5,210 nt of DNA from Chlorobiota bacterium (GTDB taxonomy: Bacteria; Bacteroidota; Bacteroidia; Flavobacteriales; Flavobacteriaceae): positions 1 through 5,210 of the forward strand of contig JAADHG010000113.1 in the NCBI GenBank assembly GCA_013151975.1, read 5' to 3'. The position numbers were made by a program, and so were the translations under genes. Positions 1-5,040 of this stretch are shown one piece after another (position 1 is the stretch's first letter; each line of letters starts with the position of its first letter). The notes below the pieces were generated by a model. That model worked only from the letters and a program-made list of their open reading frames with translations, had not been told where the DNA came from and made no database searches.

Positions 1-65
1 TCACCAATATTTTTAGCACAGGTCGATTTTCCACTACCTGCGTTTCCTGTTATATGTATACGCAT
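1..65 (-). CDS. N-terminus of adenylate-kinase-like P-loop protein (partial)
   Basis: The reading frame starts at the ATG at 65 and runs off the left edge after 21 complete codons. The residues are MRIHITGNAGSGKSTCAKNI followed by G. They form a first beta strand and a perfect Walker A P-loop (G7-x4-G12-K13-S14), which binds the phosphates of ATP or GTP. A P-loop at the extreme N-terminus with this MRI-x-I-x-G opening is typical of small nucleotide kinases and of the adenylate-kinase-like proteins often annotated as topology modulation or FlaR-like. Too little is present to choose among these. The start codon is about 20 bases downstream of a GTTATGC core that may belong to an attC-like site. 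No strong ribosome binding site is visible. The P-loop assignment is secure; substrate and exact family are not. Confidence 0.7.
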   Translation of the reverse strand, partial: MRIHITGNAGSGKSTCAKNIG

Positions 66-83
66 ATATTTACCGATTTTTAG

Positions 84-115
84 GCATAACGTCGTGAATC
101 AGCGGGATTTTATAT
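84..115. repeat. attC-like motif 1 (degenerate)
   Basis: On the plus strand GCATAAC (84-90) is followed by GTCGTGAATCAGCGG and an AAAAT-type tract. On the minus strand this reads as an ACGTTATGC core between the end of one short gene (116) and the start of the next (65). The position and the GTTATGC core are what is expected at an integron cassette boundary. The GCATAAC end is close to the R'' consensus RYYYAAC, but no convincing partner core is seen at the other end, so it is at best degenerate. It resembles the motifs at 412-458 and 2962-2999. Confidence 0.3.
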
Positions 116-391
116 TCATGGCAATCTAAAGCCTGATGGGATACGAACAACACCCAAAACCTCGGGCTGAAGATGTGGTTTATAAACATGAATATCTTAC
201 GAAACCGATTCTAAACCACCCGAACATCTCAGCTCTTTTGCCGAACAAAACCCTTTCGAAATAATTAGGTCAAAGTTTGCAGCTAGAGTCATATGAAAGA
301 AAACATAATCATCGTCTTCAAGATGTGAATCAAAAACACAATACCTATTTTCTTCAGTGGATTGAATTAATTCAAAATTTTCAATTTCCAT
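116..391 (-). pseudogene. Small hypothetical gene interrupted by an in-frame TAA
   Basis: From the ATG at 391 the frame reads 64 codons to a TAA at 197-199. Translation in the same frame then continues for 26 more protein-like codons (DIHVYKPHLQPEVLGVVRIP and six further residues) to TGA at 116-118. Both halves look like protein. The first contains FFHMTLAANFDLIISKGF, an FHxT-x2-N-x3-I-x2-G-F pattern reminiscent of ADP-ribosyltransferase-fold proteins; that resemblance is a suggestion only. The simplest reading is one gene of about 90 or more codons, broken by a point mutation or by an internal deletion whose junction created the stop. If only the first half is made, it is a 64-residue protein. 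A weak AGGAA lies upstream of the ATG. The gene sits between two attC-like motifs, as an integron cassette would. Function is unknown. Confidence 0.5.
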
Positions 392-411
392 GCACTACTT
401 TTCCTGAAGGA

Positions 412-458
412 ATATAACGCCGGTTTCACCGGCCTCCATAAGCGTCATTTTGTTAGGT
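412..458. repeat. attC-like motif 2 with internal hairpin
   Basis: The plus strand runs from ATATAAC (412-418) to GTTAGGT (452-458). GTTAGGT matches the integron R' core consensus GTTRRRY exactly. On the minus strand the element opens with ACCTAAC, an exact RYYYAAC match, and closes with GGCGTTAT, as the Vibrio cholerae repeats do. Inside is a perfect hairpin, GCCGGT-TTC-ACCGGC (419-433). It lies just after the stop of the cysteine-rich frame (472) and about 20 bases before the next start (391). At 47 bp it is shorter than the usual attC range, so a simple terminator-like hairpin remains possible. Confidence 0.4.
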
Positions 459-471
459 TTATAGCTATGCT

Positions 472-744
472 TTAATTGCATTTACTCATGCTTACCAAAC
501 TACCTCCGACAGTACTGCAAGCTTGTTGACGCACTTTTTTATATTTGCATCCCGTATAACCGCAACTATATTCGCAGCATACTTTCGGGTTGCTACTTTT
601 CTCAACCATTTTAAGTATCTTCTCATCTCCAGAATCAAATGCTTTGATAATTTCATCTTGGATGAAACGAGGTGGAACTTCACCTTTACTTTCTTGAAAC
701 CCGCAATGAATCTGGTGGGTATAACATATACGCTTGAAGCTCCA
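472..744 (-). pseudogene. Cysteine-rich C-terminal fragment without a start codon
   Basis: An open frame of 90 codons runs from just after a TAG at 745-747 to TAA at 472-474. The stretch from about 700 down is clearly protein-like: CGFQESKGEVPPRFIQDEII, then an acidic segment, then a cysteine-rich tail beginning PKVCCEYSCGYTGCKYKK and ending SMSKCN. The tail has the spacing CC-x3-C-x4-C followed by two more cysteines. No ATG, GTG or TTG occurs before the ATG at 609, which would cut off the conserved-looking first half and leave 45 residues. I therefore read this as the 3' part of a gene whose 5' part is lost or frameshifted. The neighbouring fragment at 686-850 is in another frame, overlaps it and could be the missing upstream part. 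The cysteines could bind metal or form disulfides; no family is recognised. Confidence 0.45.
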
Positions 745-850
745 CTAAGCTAAAGTGTTTGGCGATGTTGCGTAACCTTTCGATTAAAAGTGATTTTCCA
801 AGACCACCTTCAATAGCACCCAACCTGACTTTACTTATTTTATGTTTTGG
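686..850 (-). pseudogene. P-loop-like NTPase fragment
   Basis: Between TAA at 851-853 and TAA at 686-688 the minus strand encodes 54 codons containing RLGAIEGGLGKSLLIERLRN and then IAKHFSLVELQAYMLYPPDS. The segment G-x4-GLGKS followed by a leucine-rich helix fits a Walker A P-loop of an ATPase, of the kind seen in AAA+ or STAND proteins. There is no ATG at the head. Above it lies only a ten-codon frame, MNFLSSQVNT, that starts after an AGAGG sequence and ends at the TAA at 851. No Walker B motif is present. The fragment overlaps the cysteine-rich frame in a different register, suggesting a frameshift or deletion within one original gene downstream of the lipoprotein. A chance open frame cannot be excluded. 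Confidence 0.3.
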
Positions 851-901
851 TTATGTATTTACCTGGCTACTTAAGAAGTTCATGACATAAAAACCTCTTA
901 A

Positions 902-2365
902 TTATATACCCAACAAAGTATCACGCGCACTTTCAGCTTCAAGAATTTCATTTTGTAATTTTAAGATATCTAACTCCCTCTGTAATTTAATAGCCCCAGA
1001 ATCACGATCTGCATCAACTATTTTTCCAGCAGCTCCAACCGCGCTAGCGAAAGTGGCAGATGCTTTCTTCGCTTGTGCCTCAGTGATGTAATCAAAACTC
1101 TCCAAATTTCCTGCAGAGCCGAATGTTGCAGTTAAGACATTATCATCAAACATTCCATTTTCCAAAGGAAGGGTTGTGTAAATTCCTGCTTGTGGTAGCA
1201 AATAGGGTTTTCTATGAATAATGTTTGTTTTTTTTTCACATGAAGATAGTTTACAAATGCTTAATGTTGCAGAACGTGGTTGCCTATAGACAAATGACTC
1301 ACTCTTCTTTGCTAATGTACTAGAAGATTTTGCTATTAGGTTTTTAGATATATTGATTGTAGCTTTAGCATTTAACTCCGTTGCAACATCTAATATGGCT
1401 TTACTTAGGCTAGAATTATTAGCTACATTATGATAAATATTTGAAGCTTTTTCTGCTAACTGGTTTTTTATTTTGGCCTCTGCTTTTTTACTCTTTTTTA
1501 TCTCAGCATCATCACTCTGGTTTGCTTCCTTTAATAAATGAGCTTCATCTTCTTTTAATTGAATTATATCTTTTTTCAGATCAATCAATGGCTGTACTTG
1601 AGATAAATCAAACCATTTAAGAAAAATTGATGTAGGAACTTGAAGCTGTTTATTCCACTCTCCATTAACATCAAAAGAGGGAACTGATGCGTAAAGTTTT
1701 TTATGGGTAAGATGTGAAGCATACTTTGCTAATTCAGTCTTTTTATTATTTAATTTTAACTCTTCACTAGGTCGGTTATTCGGCCCATAAGAAGGTAATT
1801 CTTTTTTCAGTATTTTAATTTCTTCACTTAAAGTATCGTAATGTACGATTGCCTTCCTAGTTTCATTGTTACAAAACTCATTTCTAATACCCATGAAATT
1901 CTCTCCAACAGAAGGAATTCCCATTACCATTCTTGCAATTTGGATCGCTCCTTTTGTTGTATTTAGAATTACAGCCCCCGTTCTATCAGATATATTTCCA
2001 TTTATTTTTTTTATTGTGCCATTTTCATATATTTCTATATTTAGAGTTGTTTTTTTAAAAAAGCTATTTAAGTTATCGTATTTGAAAAGATAAGGATTGG
2101 TAGTGTCTGAAATAAATTTTGGAGTAACATCTGCTTCAACAAAAAAAACCACATTAGCTTCATCCCCAACAGCATTTACTACACACTTTTTTAACTGACG
2201 TTTAACAACAATATCAAGTTTTGCTGTAGGTAAATAATAAATTGGTCCTGCTAAAGCATCGGTATATATTTTATTTTCCAAACGCTCTACCTTTAATTTA
2301 GTAGAACAACCAACACTAAAAAAAACCAAAAAAACCAGTCCTAGCAACGAAATTTTTTTCTTCAT
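902..2365 (-). CDS. Putative outer-membrane lipoprotein of unknown function
   Basis: This is a 487-residue protein. Its N-terminus is a lipoprotein signal: three lysines, a hydrophobic segment (residues 5-18), then S-V-G-C with the lipid-accepting cysteine at 20. Serine at the next position favours sorting to the outer membrane in gammaproteobacteria. The mature part starts with GPIYYLPTAKLDIVVK (40-55) and a probably beta-rich domain to about 160, with TTNPYLFKYD and IEIYENGTIKKING. Charged helical stretches follow at about 175-220 and 262-315, rich in Lys, Glu and Leu and likely coiled coil, and again at the C-terminus (about 460-483). Other cysteines are at 61, 165 and a pair in SICKLSSCEKK. 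The ATG at 2365 has GGAG eight bases upstream. An IS element ends some 30-40 bases before it, so its original promoter may be lost. I recognise no family with confidence; the YxLP motif recalls uncharacterised DUF4831-like proteins, weakly. Confidence 0.85.
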   Translation of the reverse strand: MKKKISLLGLVFLVFFSVGCSTKLKVERLENKIYTDALAGPIYYLPTAKLDIVVKRQLKKCVVNAVGDEANVVFFVEADVTPKFISDTTNPYLFKYDNLNSFFKKTTLNIEIYENGTIKKINGNISDRTGAVILNTTKGAIQIARMVMGIPSVGENFMGIRNEFCNNETRKAIVHYDTLSEEIKILKKELPSYGPNNRPSEELKLNNKKTELAKYASHLTHKKLYASVPSFDVNGEWNKQLQVPTSIFLKWFDLSQVQPLIDLKKDIIQLKEDEAHLLKEANQSDDAEIKKSKKAEAKIKNQLAEKASNIYHNVANNSSLSKAILDVATELNAKATINISKNLIAKSSSTLAKKSESFVYRQPRSATLSICKLSSCEKKTNIIHRKPYLLPQAGIYTTLPLENGMFDDNVLTATFGSAGNLESFDYITEAQAKKASATFASAVGAAGKIVDADRDSGAIKLQRELDILKLQNEILEAESARDTLLGI

Positions 2366-2404
2366 TATTGTTACTCCAAAAAATATTTAAAACTCAATAA
2401 ACAT

Positions 2405-2424
2405 CCCCGCCGCAAGCAGCGGGG
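2405..2424. repeat. IS right-end hairpin
   Basis: The stem CCCCGC / GCGGGG is extended by an inner GC / GC pair after one mismatch (C2411 against A2418), with an AA loop. It lies 17 bases past the full-length tnpA stop at 2441. In this family TnpA recognises such imperfect subterminal hairpins as single-stranded DNA. Confidence 0.7.
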
Positions 2425-2440
2425 TATTTGGTGACACCAC

Positions 2441-2884
2441 CTAAAACAGTTCCAATTGATAACTCTCGTGTAATTTCTGGTATTTTTTACCCTGGTTTTT
2501 GACATACTTTCCAATCACTGTTTCATCTCCATGTTTTCCTACTGTGCTAGCAAAATATCCATCCGTCCAAAACTCACCACCCCATCACTGTTTTTTCACC
2601 TGGGGACATTGCCTGAATACCTCTCTTGCAATAAGGCTCTTTATCATCGTTACCAGCTTCGTTACACTATATGTCGGCACTGATTGCACCAGAAAATGAA
2701 TATGATCTTTATCCGTACCTATTTCTAAAAATTTTAGTTGATACCTTTTTTCAATTTCTAAGCACGTTTTTTTTACGATACTATCAACATGATCATCAAT
2801 GACTGCTCGCCTGTACTTAGCGGGAAAAACTAAATGATAGATCAATACTGTAACATTGTGACTTTTATGGATGTATTCGCTCAT
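2441..2884 (-). pseudogene. tnpA: IS200/IS605-family transposase TnpA with in-frame TGA
   Basis: TnpA is a small HUH-type (Y1) transposase that cuts and rejoins single-stranded DNA at the element ends. The frame from the ATG at 2884 shows IYHLVFPAKYRR near the N-terminus and the metal-binding H61-I-H63 motif in KDHIHFLVQ. At codon 100 a TGA (2585-2587) follows KKQ. The same frame continues with WGGEFWTDGYFASTVGKHGD and then ETVIGKYVKNQGKKYQK to TAG at 2441-2443, giving 147 codons, normal for the family. The conserved WGGEFW segment and the catalytic tyrosine (Y127, in GKYVKNQ) lie after the TGA, so the 99-residue product should be inactive. A single nonsense mutation explains this, since homologues usually carry a sense codon (leucine, from memory) there; suppression of the TGA is possible but unsupported. 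Confidence 0.9.
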
Positions 2885-2896
2885 CCAGGTATTTTA

Positions 2897-2924
2897 CGCC
2901 GCAAGCGGCGGGGAACAGAACCCC
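2897..2924. repeat. IS left-end hairpin ahead of tnpA
   Basis: A perfect 6-bp stem CGCCGC / GCGGCG with an AA loop (2897-2910) ends 13 bases upstream of the tnpA ATG. A second possible stem, GGGG-AACAGAA-CCCC (2910-2924), shares one base with it. In IS200 elements left-end hairpins both form the transposase binding site and dampen tnpA transcription or translation; the closeness to the start here fits that role, by inference. Confidence 0.65.
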
Positions 2925-2961
2925 AAGAGATTCAACAAGTAAAACTACCTTTCTATGAAAA

Positions 2962-2999
2962 ACATAACGTTTGCGTCACCGGTAATTTTAACTTTGGGT
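2962..2999. repeat. attC-like motif 3 (degenerate)
   Basis: The plus strand holds ACATAACGTTTGCGTCACCGG (with ACATAAC at 2962-2968) and ends TTTGGGT (2993-2999), one base off the GTTRRRY core. Its ATAACG-x3-G-x2-TCACCGG half matches 14 of 19 positions of the motif at 414-432. It lies directly behind the stop codon of the PIN gene (3005), where a cassette attC would be. At 38 bp it is too short for a typical functional attC, so it may be a remnant or chance. Confidence 0.3.
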
Positions 3000-3004
3000 G
3001 AGAT

Positions 3005-3961
3005 TTATTCAGGCACTCCGAACATATTTGCTGAATGATTGGTAAAAGTCACCTCATCCAAATGATGAACTTTATACTTAAGAATTGGTGCTGGTATCAC
3101 TTCTCTAAGCCCCCTAAAATGATCATCACTAGTAAATATTTTATCTACATACGTTATGTATACTGCATGCAAGCTGTCATACCAAACACCTCTTGAGTGT
3201 TTACCATCAGACTGAGCTATAGTCATGTATGACATCATTATAAATGGCCCCCTATGCACCAACTCTGGAAGCTCCTTAACTACATATAATATTCTGTCAA
3301 GAGTTGAATCAATACCTCTTCTTTTCCAGAAATTCATAATTACTTCATTTTCCAGCTCAACTTCTGCACAAAGAATATACATTATATAAAACAAAGATAC
3401 CTTGTATGCCAACGTTTCATCTTTAGATATTACATCGCCAGCTTTGACAAAAGGTAACTCTTTTACTAAATTGCTCACAGTAAAATCTAGGCCTGAGAAT
3501 TTTTCATTAGAACTAATTATGTAATCCTTGTTATTTATTATTGAGTGTATATCTTTAGTAACAGACTGAAATAATTTGACCTTGGACTTTAAATCTTCAT
3601 GATCCATTTTAAATGTTTGCTTTCTATCATCAACTAACTCTTTCCACACTTTAGCTATAACGGTGTTAGATTTAAGCTCTCTCTGGATCTCAATATTAGG
3701 CATTCCTTGTTCAATCCAAGGAATAATAAGCTCAGCTGGTGAGGGGAGAAGCTCCCGGCTGAATAGGTGTTGACAAAAATAAATAATTTCCTCTCTGCGC
3801 ATCTCATCAGATGTCATGAGAATCTCCCACAACGTAACCGGTGACAATCGCCATTCCCTACCTTTATTGAGCTGAAGCTGTTTAGTTGCCAAAGCATCCT
3901 CAACAGTACGCCCTTTCATAAATTCATTAAGAGCTGATGTTTCGAAGTACCATATTTCCAT
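3005..3961 (-). CDS. Large PIN-domain-like protein
   Basis: The chosen start gives 318 residues beginning MEIWYFETSALNEFMKGR. PIN domains are metal-dependent RNases with a cluster of acidic residues. Here E7 in YFETSALN takes the place of the usual first aspartate, E46 lies in SPVTLWEIL, D262 in YDSLHAVYI, and D279-D280 in IFTSDDHF match the C-terminal PIN pattern. The central 200 residues between the E46 and D262 motifs are a helical insertion, much longer than in the roughly 130-residue VapC toxins. Start choice: the ATG at 3961 has TAGGTAA seven bases upstream, and the PIN first strand begins right there. The frame is also open to 4069 and beyond, but that 36-residue extension is GC-richer and unlike a domain start. 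No antitoxin-like gene adjoins. It may be a nuclease in defence or RNA decay; substrate unknown. Confidence 0.8.
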   Translation of the reverse strand: MEIWYFETSALNEFMKGRTVEDALATKQLQLNKGREWRLSPVTLWEILMTSDEMRREEIIYFCQHLFSRELLPSPAELIIPWIEQGMPNIEIQRELKSNTVIAKVWKELVDDRKQTFKMDHEDLKSKVKLFQSVTKDIHSIINNKDYIISSNEKFSGLDFTVSNLVKELPFVKAGDVISKDETLAYKVSLFYIMYILCAEVELENEVIMNFWKRRGIDSTLDRILYVVKELPELVHRGPFIMMSYMTIAQSDGKHSRGVWYDSLHAVYITYVDKIFTSDDHFRGLREVIPAPILKYKVHHLDEVTFTNHSANMFGVPE

Positions 3962-3965
3962 ATTG

Positions 3966-3972
3966 TTACCTA
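3966..3972 (-). promoter_or_regulatory. Ribosome binding site of the PIN-like gene
   Basis: The minus strand reads TAGGTAA, with seven bases between its GG and the ATG at 3961. It decides for this start over the upstream in-frame ATG/GTG codons at about 4066-4072. Confidence 0.5.
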
Positions 3973-3974
3973 AC

Positions 3975-4095
3975 ATTATCATCACCGGATACCTGGAGCG
4001 AAGGAGCATAGCGACGTAGCGTAAGGTATTCCGCGTGGATGTCACTGTTAGAAAGACATCTGCCATCACCGAGACCTTCGATCGAAGGCGCCCGA
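3975..4095. other. GC-richer structured leader upstream of the PIN-like gene
   Basis: This stretch is visibly richer in G and C than its surroundings and is full of inverted repeats. GGATACCT (3987-3994) faces AGGTATTCC (4024-4032) with one extra T. GATGTC (4038-4043) faces GACATC (4055-4060). CCTTCGATCGAAGG (4075-4088) is a perfect 14-bp palindrome. Any transcript entering the PIN gene from the right would fold here. It could be a regulatory leader, a remnant of a recombination site or a foreign insert. The minus-strand frame is open across it, which would extend the PIN ORF, but I regard that extension as unlikely to be protein. Confidence 0.4.
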
Positions 4096-4397
4096 CAACA
4101 CCAAGGATTCCCGCACCGATGAATCAACTAAAACCTGAATCGAAGATAACTATTTTATTAACAGTGTATCGTTTCCTTCTCAAACCTCGTCAACTTTTTC
4201 GGTCACTAACTATCGCCACAGATCCAAGTGCTCTTTGGTTTGAACGCCTGTTTTCGTCTAACAGTGAAATAGGCTGTAACAAATAATATGGTGATAGACC
4301 GCAATTGGTATGTTTATTACTCAAGTGTACATGTCATATGGTTTCTCGATAATTTAATACTAGGACTTCATTACATTGAATGTTCCTGCATGTTTAA

Positions 4398-4415
4398 AGC
4401 CACGCATGAGTGGCT
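4398..4415 (-). terminator. Possible intrinsic terminator hairpin
   Basis: The stem is AGCCAC / GTGGCT with a six-base loop (4404-4409). Read on the minus strand it is followed by TTTAAAC, a weak T-tract. It would lie about 180 bases downstream of the zinc-knuckle gene and separate it from the PIN gene. The T-run is too short for a strong call; it could instead be bidirectional or a structural hairpin. Confidence 0.4.
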
Positions 4416-4553
4416 CTTTAAGTCATTACACGAGTCAACACAAGAAAGCGCACCTAAAAACATTTAAAACGCTTCTACGGCTATGTTCTAACGTATATCA
4501 AATAGTAATTCACTTCCAGTCTAGTATAAAATTGCTCAATTCAAATAAAAAGT

Positions 4554-4567
4554 AGGTATGCATACCT
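4554..4567. repeat. 14-bp perfect palindrome AGGTATGCATACCT
   Basis: AGGTATG and CATACCT form an uninterrupted dyad. Allowing one bulged base (C4568) the symmetry extends to AAGT (4550-4553) against ACTT (4569-4572). It lies 27 bases past the stop of the zinc-knuckle gene. It could be an operator for a dimeric regulator or a recombination or nicking site; nothing nearby decides. Confidence 0.45.
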
Positions 4568-4593
4568 CACTTAGCGATATGATTGGTATTGAT

Positions 4594-4845
4594 CTAAGCT
4601 GTTTTTTCTTCCCACCATCCAAAGACCGATGGTGCATATATCCTTAGCATTCCAGTAGAAATACAACCGGATAAAATATCAGCAATGTCTTCATGGGAAA
4701 GATCATTCCTTACCTGATCGCGGTTAATATTTAGCCCTCTACAAGCCACATTGATTGACTTAATCGGATCATTTACAGGGACCATTCCGCACACTTTACA
4801 GTCATCCCATCGAGTCTGCATAAACGCTCCGCATTGACAATTCAT
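4594..4845 (-). CDS. Small zinc-knuckle protein of unknown function
   Basis: This is an 83-residue protein starting MNCQCGAFMQTRWDDCKVCG. Cysteines 3, 5, 16 and 19 give C-x-C-x10-C-x2-C, a treble-clef or zinc-ribbon-like arrangement that probably binds one zinc ion. The remainder has no signal peptide or membrane segment. It includes a predicted helical section with LSHEDIADILSG and ends in an aromatic tail, SVFGWWEEKTA. The start is well supported: GAGGT lies six bases upstream of the ATG at 4845. It is the first gene after the GGTAAACTA array and would be transcribed out of it. A possible minus-strand -10 (TACTAT, near 4860) has its -35 position inside the repeats, so a protein binding them could control this gene. 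I recognise no family; small zinc proteins of this kind are common in plasmids, phages and integrative elements. Confidence 0.65.
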   Translation of the reverse strand: MNCQCGAFMQTRWDDCKVCGMVPVNDPIKSINVACRGLNINRDQVRNDLSHEDIADILSGCISTGMLRIYAPSVFGWWEEKTA

Positions 4846-4921
4846 TCACTCACCTCAATAGTATTCCCCGGTAAACTATCTGGTAAACTATCGGTAAACA
4901 ACAAAATTTTGACGCTCTAGG

Positions 4922-4999
4922 ACTGGTAAACTAACTGGTAAACTAACTACCTAAAAACTACCTAAAAACTGTAGTTAGTTTACCAGTTAGTTTACCAGT
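4922..4999. repeat. 29-bp perfect inverted repeat around a 20-base spacer
   Basis: Arm 4922-4950 is the exact reverse complement of arm 4971-4999. Each arm carries two GGTAAACTAACT 12-mers plus a short tail. The spacer (4951-4970) is CTAAAAACTACCTAAAAACT, itself a near-tandem repeat of CTAAAAACT. As single-stranded DNA or RNA it could form a hairpin with a 29-bp stem; in duplex DNA it is a candidate cruciform. Confidence 0.9.
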
Positions 5000-5040
5000 A
5001 TAAGATAACAATATAATAAAAATCAATTACTTAAAATTTC
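5000..5040. promoter_or_regulatory. AT-rich segment within the repeat array
   Basis: About 41 bases with only about five G or C lie between the inverted-repeat cluster and the next repeat at 5041. In iteron origins such a segment is where the strands first open. Here that role is inferred only from position and composition. Confidence 0.4.

Larger units (their letters stand above)
2400..2930 (-). mobile_element. IS200-type insertion sequence (approximate ends)
   Basis: A single tnpA is flanked by GC-rich hairpins that share the CCCCGC / GCGGGG theme. Downstream of tnpA is CCCCGC-CGCAAGCA-GCGGGG (2405-2424). Upstream of tnpA is CGCCGC-AA-GCGGCG (2897-2910), overlapping an alternative GGGG-CCCC hairpin (2910-2924). 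Elements of the IS200/IS605 family have such subterminal hairpins instead of terminal inverted repeats and make no target duplication, so the exact ends cannot be read from one copy. There is no tnpB, so this is the IS200 (tnpA-only) type. The element separates the PIN gene from the lipoprotein gene. Confidence 0.8.
4089..4593. other. Intergenic stretch with no convincing gene
   Basis: No minus-strand gene is seen here. On the plus strand two short frames lie end to end: 4119-4286 (55 codons from ATG, starting MNQLKPESKITILLTVYRFL) and 4288-4467 (59 codons, starting MVIDRNWYVYYSSVHVIWFL). They are separated by one base between TAA and ATG. Their composition looks passably protein-like, but neither has a ribosome binding site, both oppose the direction of every trusted gene, and I recognise neither. 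They may be decayed fragments or chance. The stretch also holds the hairpin at 4398-4415 and the palindrome at 4554-4567, described separately. Confidence 0.4.

Noticed and set aside
492..683. 63-codon minus-strand frame starting at a GTG
   Set aside because: It overlaps the cysteine-rich frame (472-744) out of register. That frame has the more natural composition, and this one is a basic, low-quality shadow.
523..753. 76-codon plus-strand frame
   Set aside because: It is antisense to the fragments at 472-850, with biased hydrophobic/aromatic composition typical of an antisense shadow and no ribosome binding site.
1866..2093. 75-codon plus-strand frame
   Set aside because: It is antisense to the well-supported lipoprotein gene; its I/F/V-rich content is a mirror of the coding strand.
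2585..2587. TGA as a selenocysteine or programmed readthrough codon in tnpA
   Set aside because: The transposase family has no selenocysteine, and no recoding structure was evident. A nonsense mutation is simpler.
2499..2699. 66-codon plus-strand frame
   Set aside because: It is antisense to tnpA, which is recognised by motif.
3962..4069. 36-residue N-terminal extension of the PIN-like protein
   Set aside because: The segment is GC-richer and full of inverted repeats. The ATG at 3961 has a good ribosome binding site and begins the PIN first strand.
4119..4467. Two plus-strand genes in an operon-like arrangement
   Set aside because: There are no ribosome binding sites, no recognisable family, and the strand is opposite to all supported genes. 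They are mentioned in the intergenic entry only.
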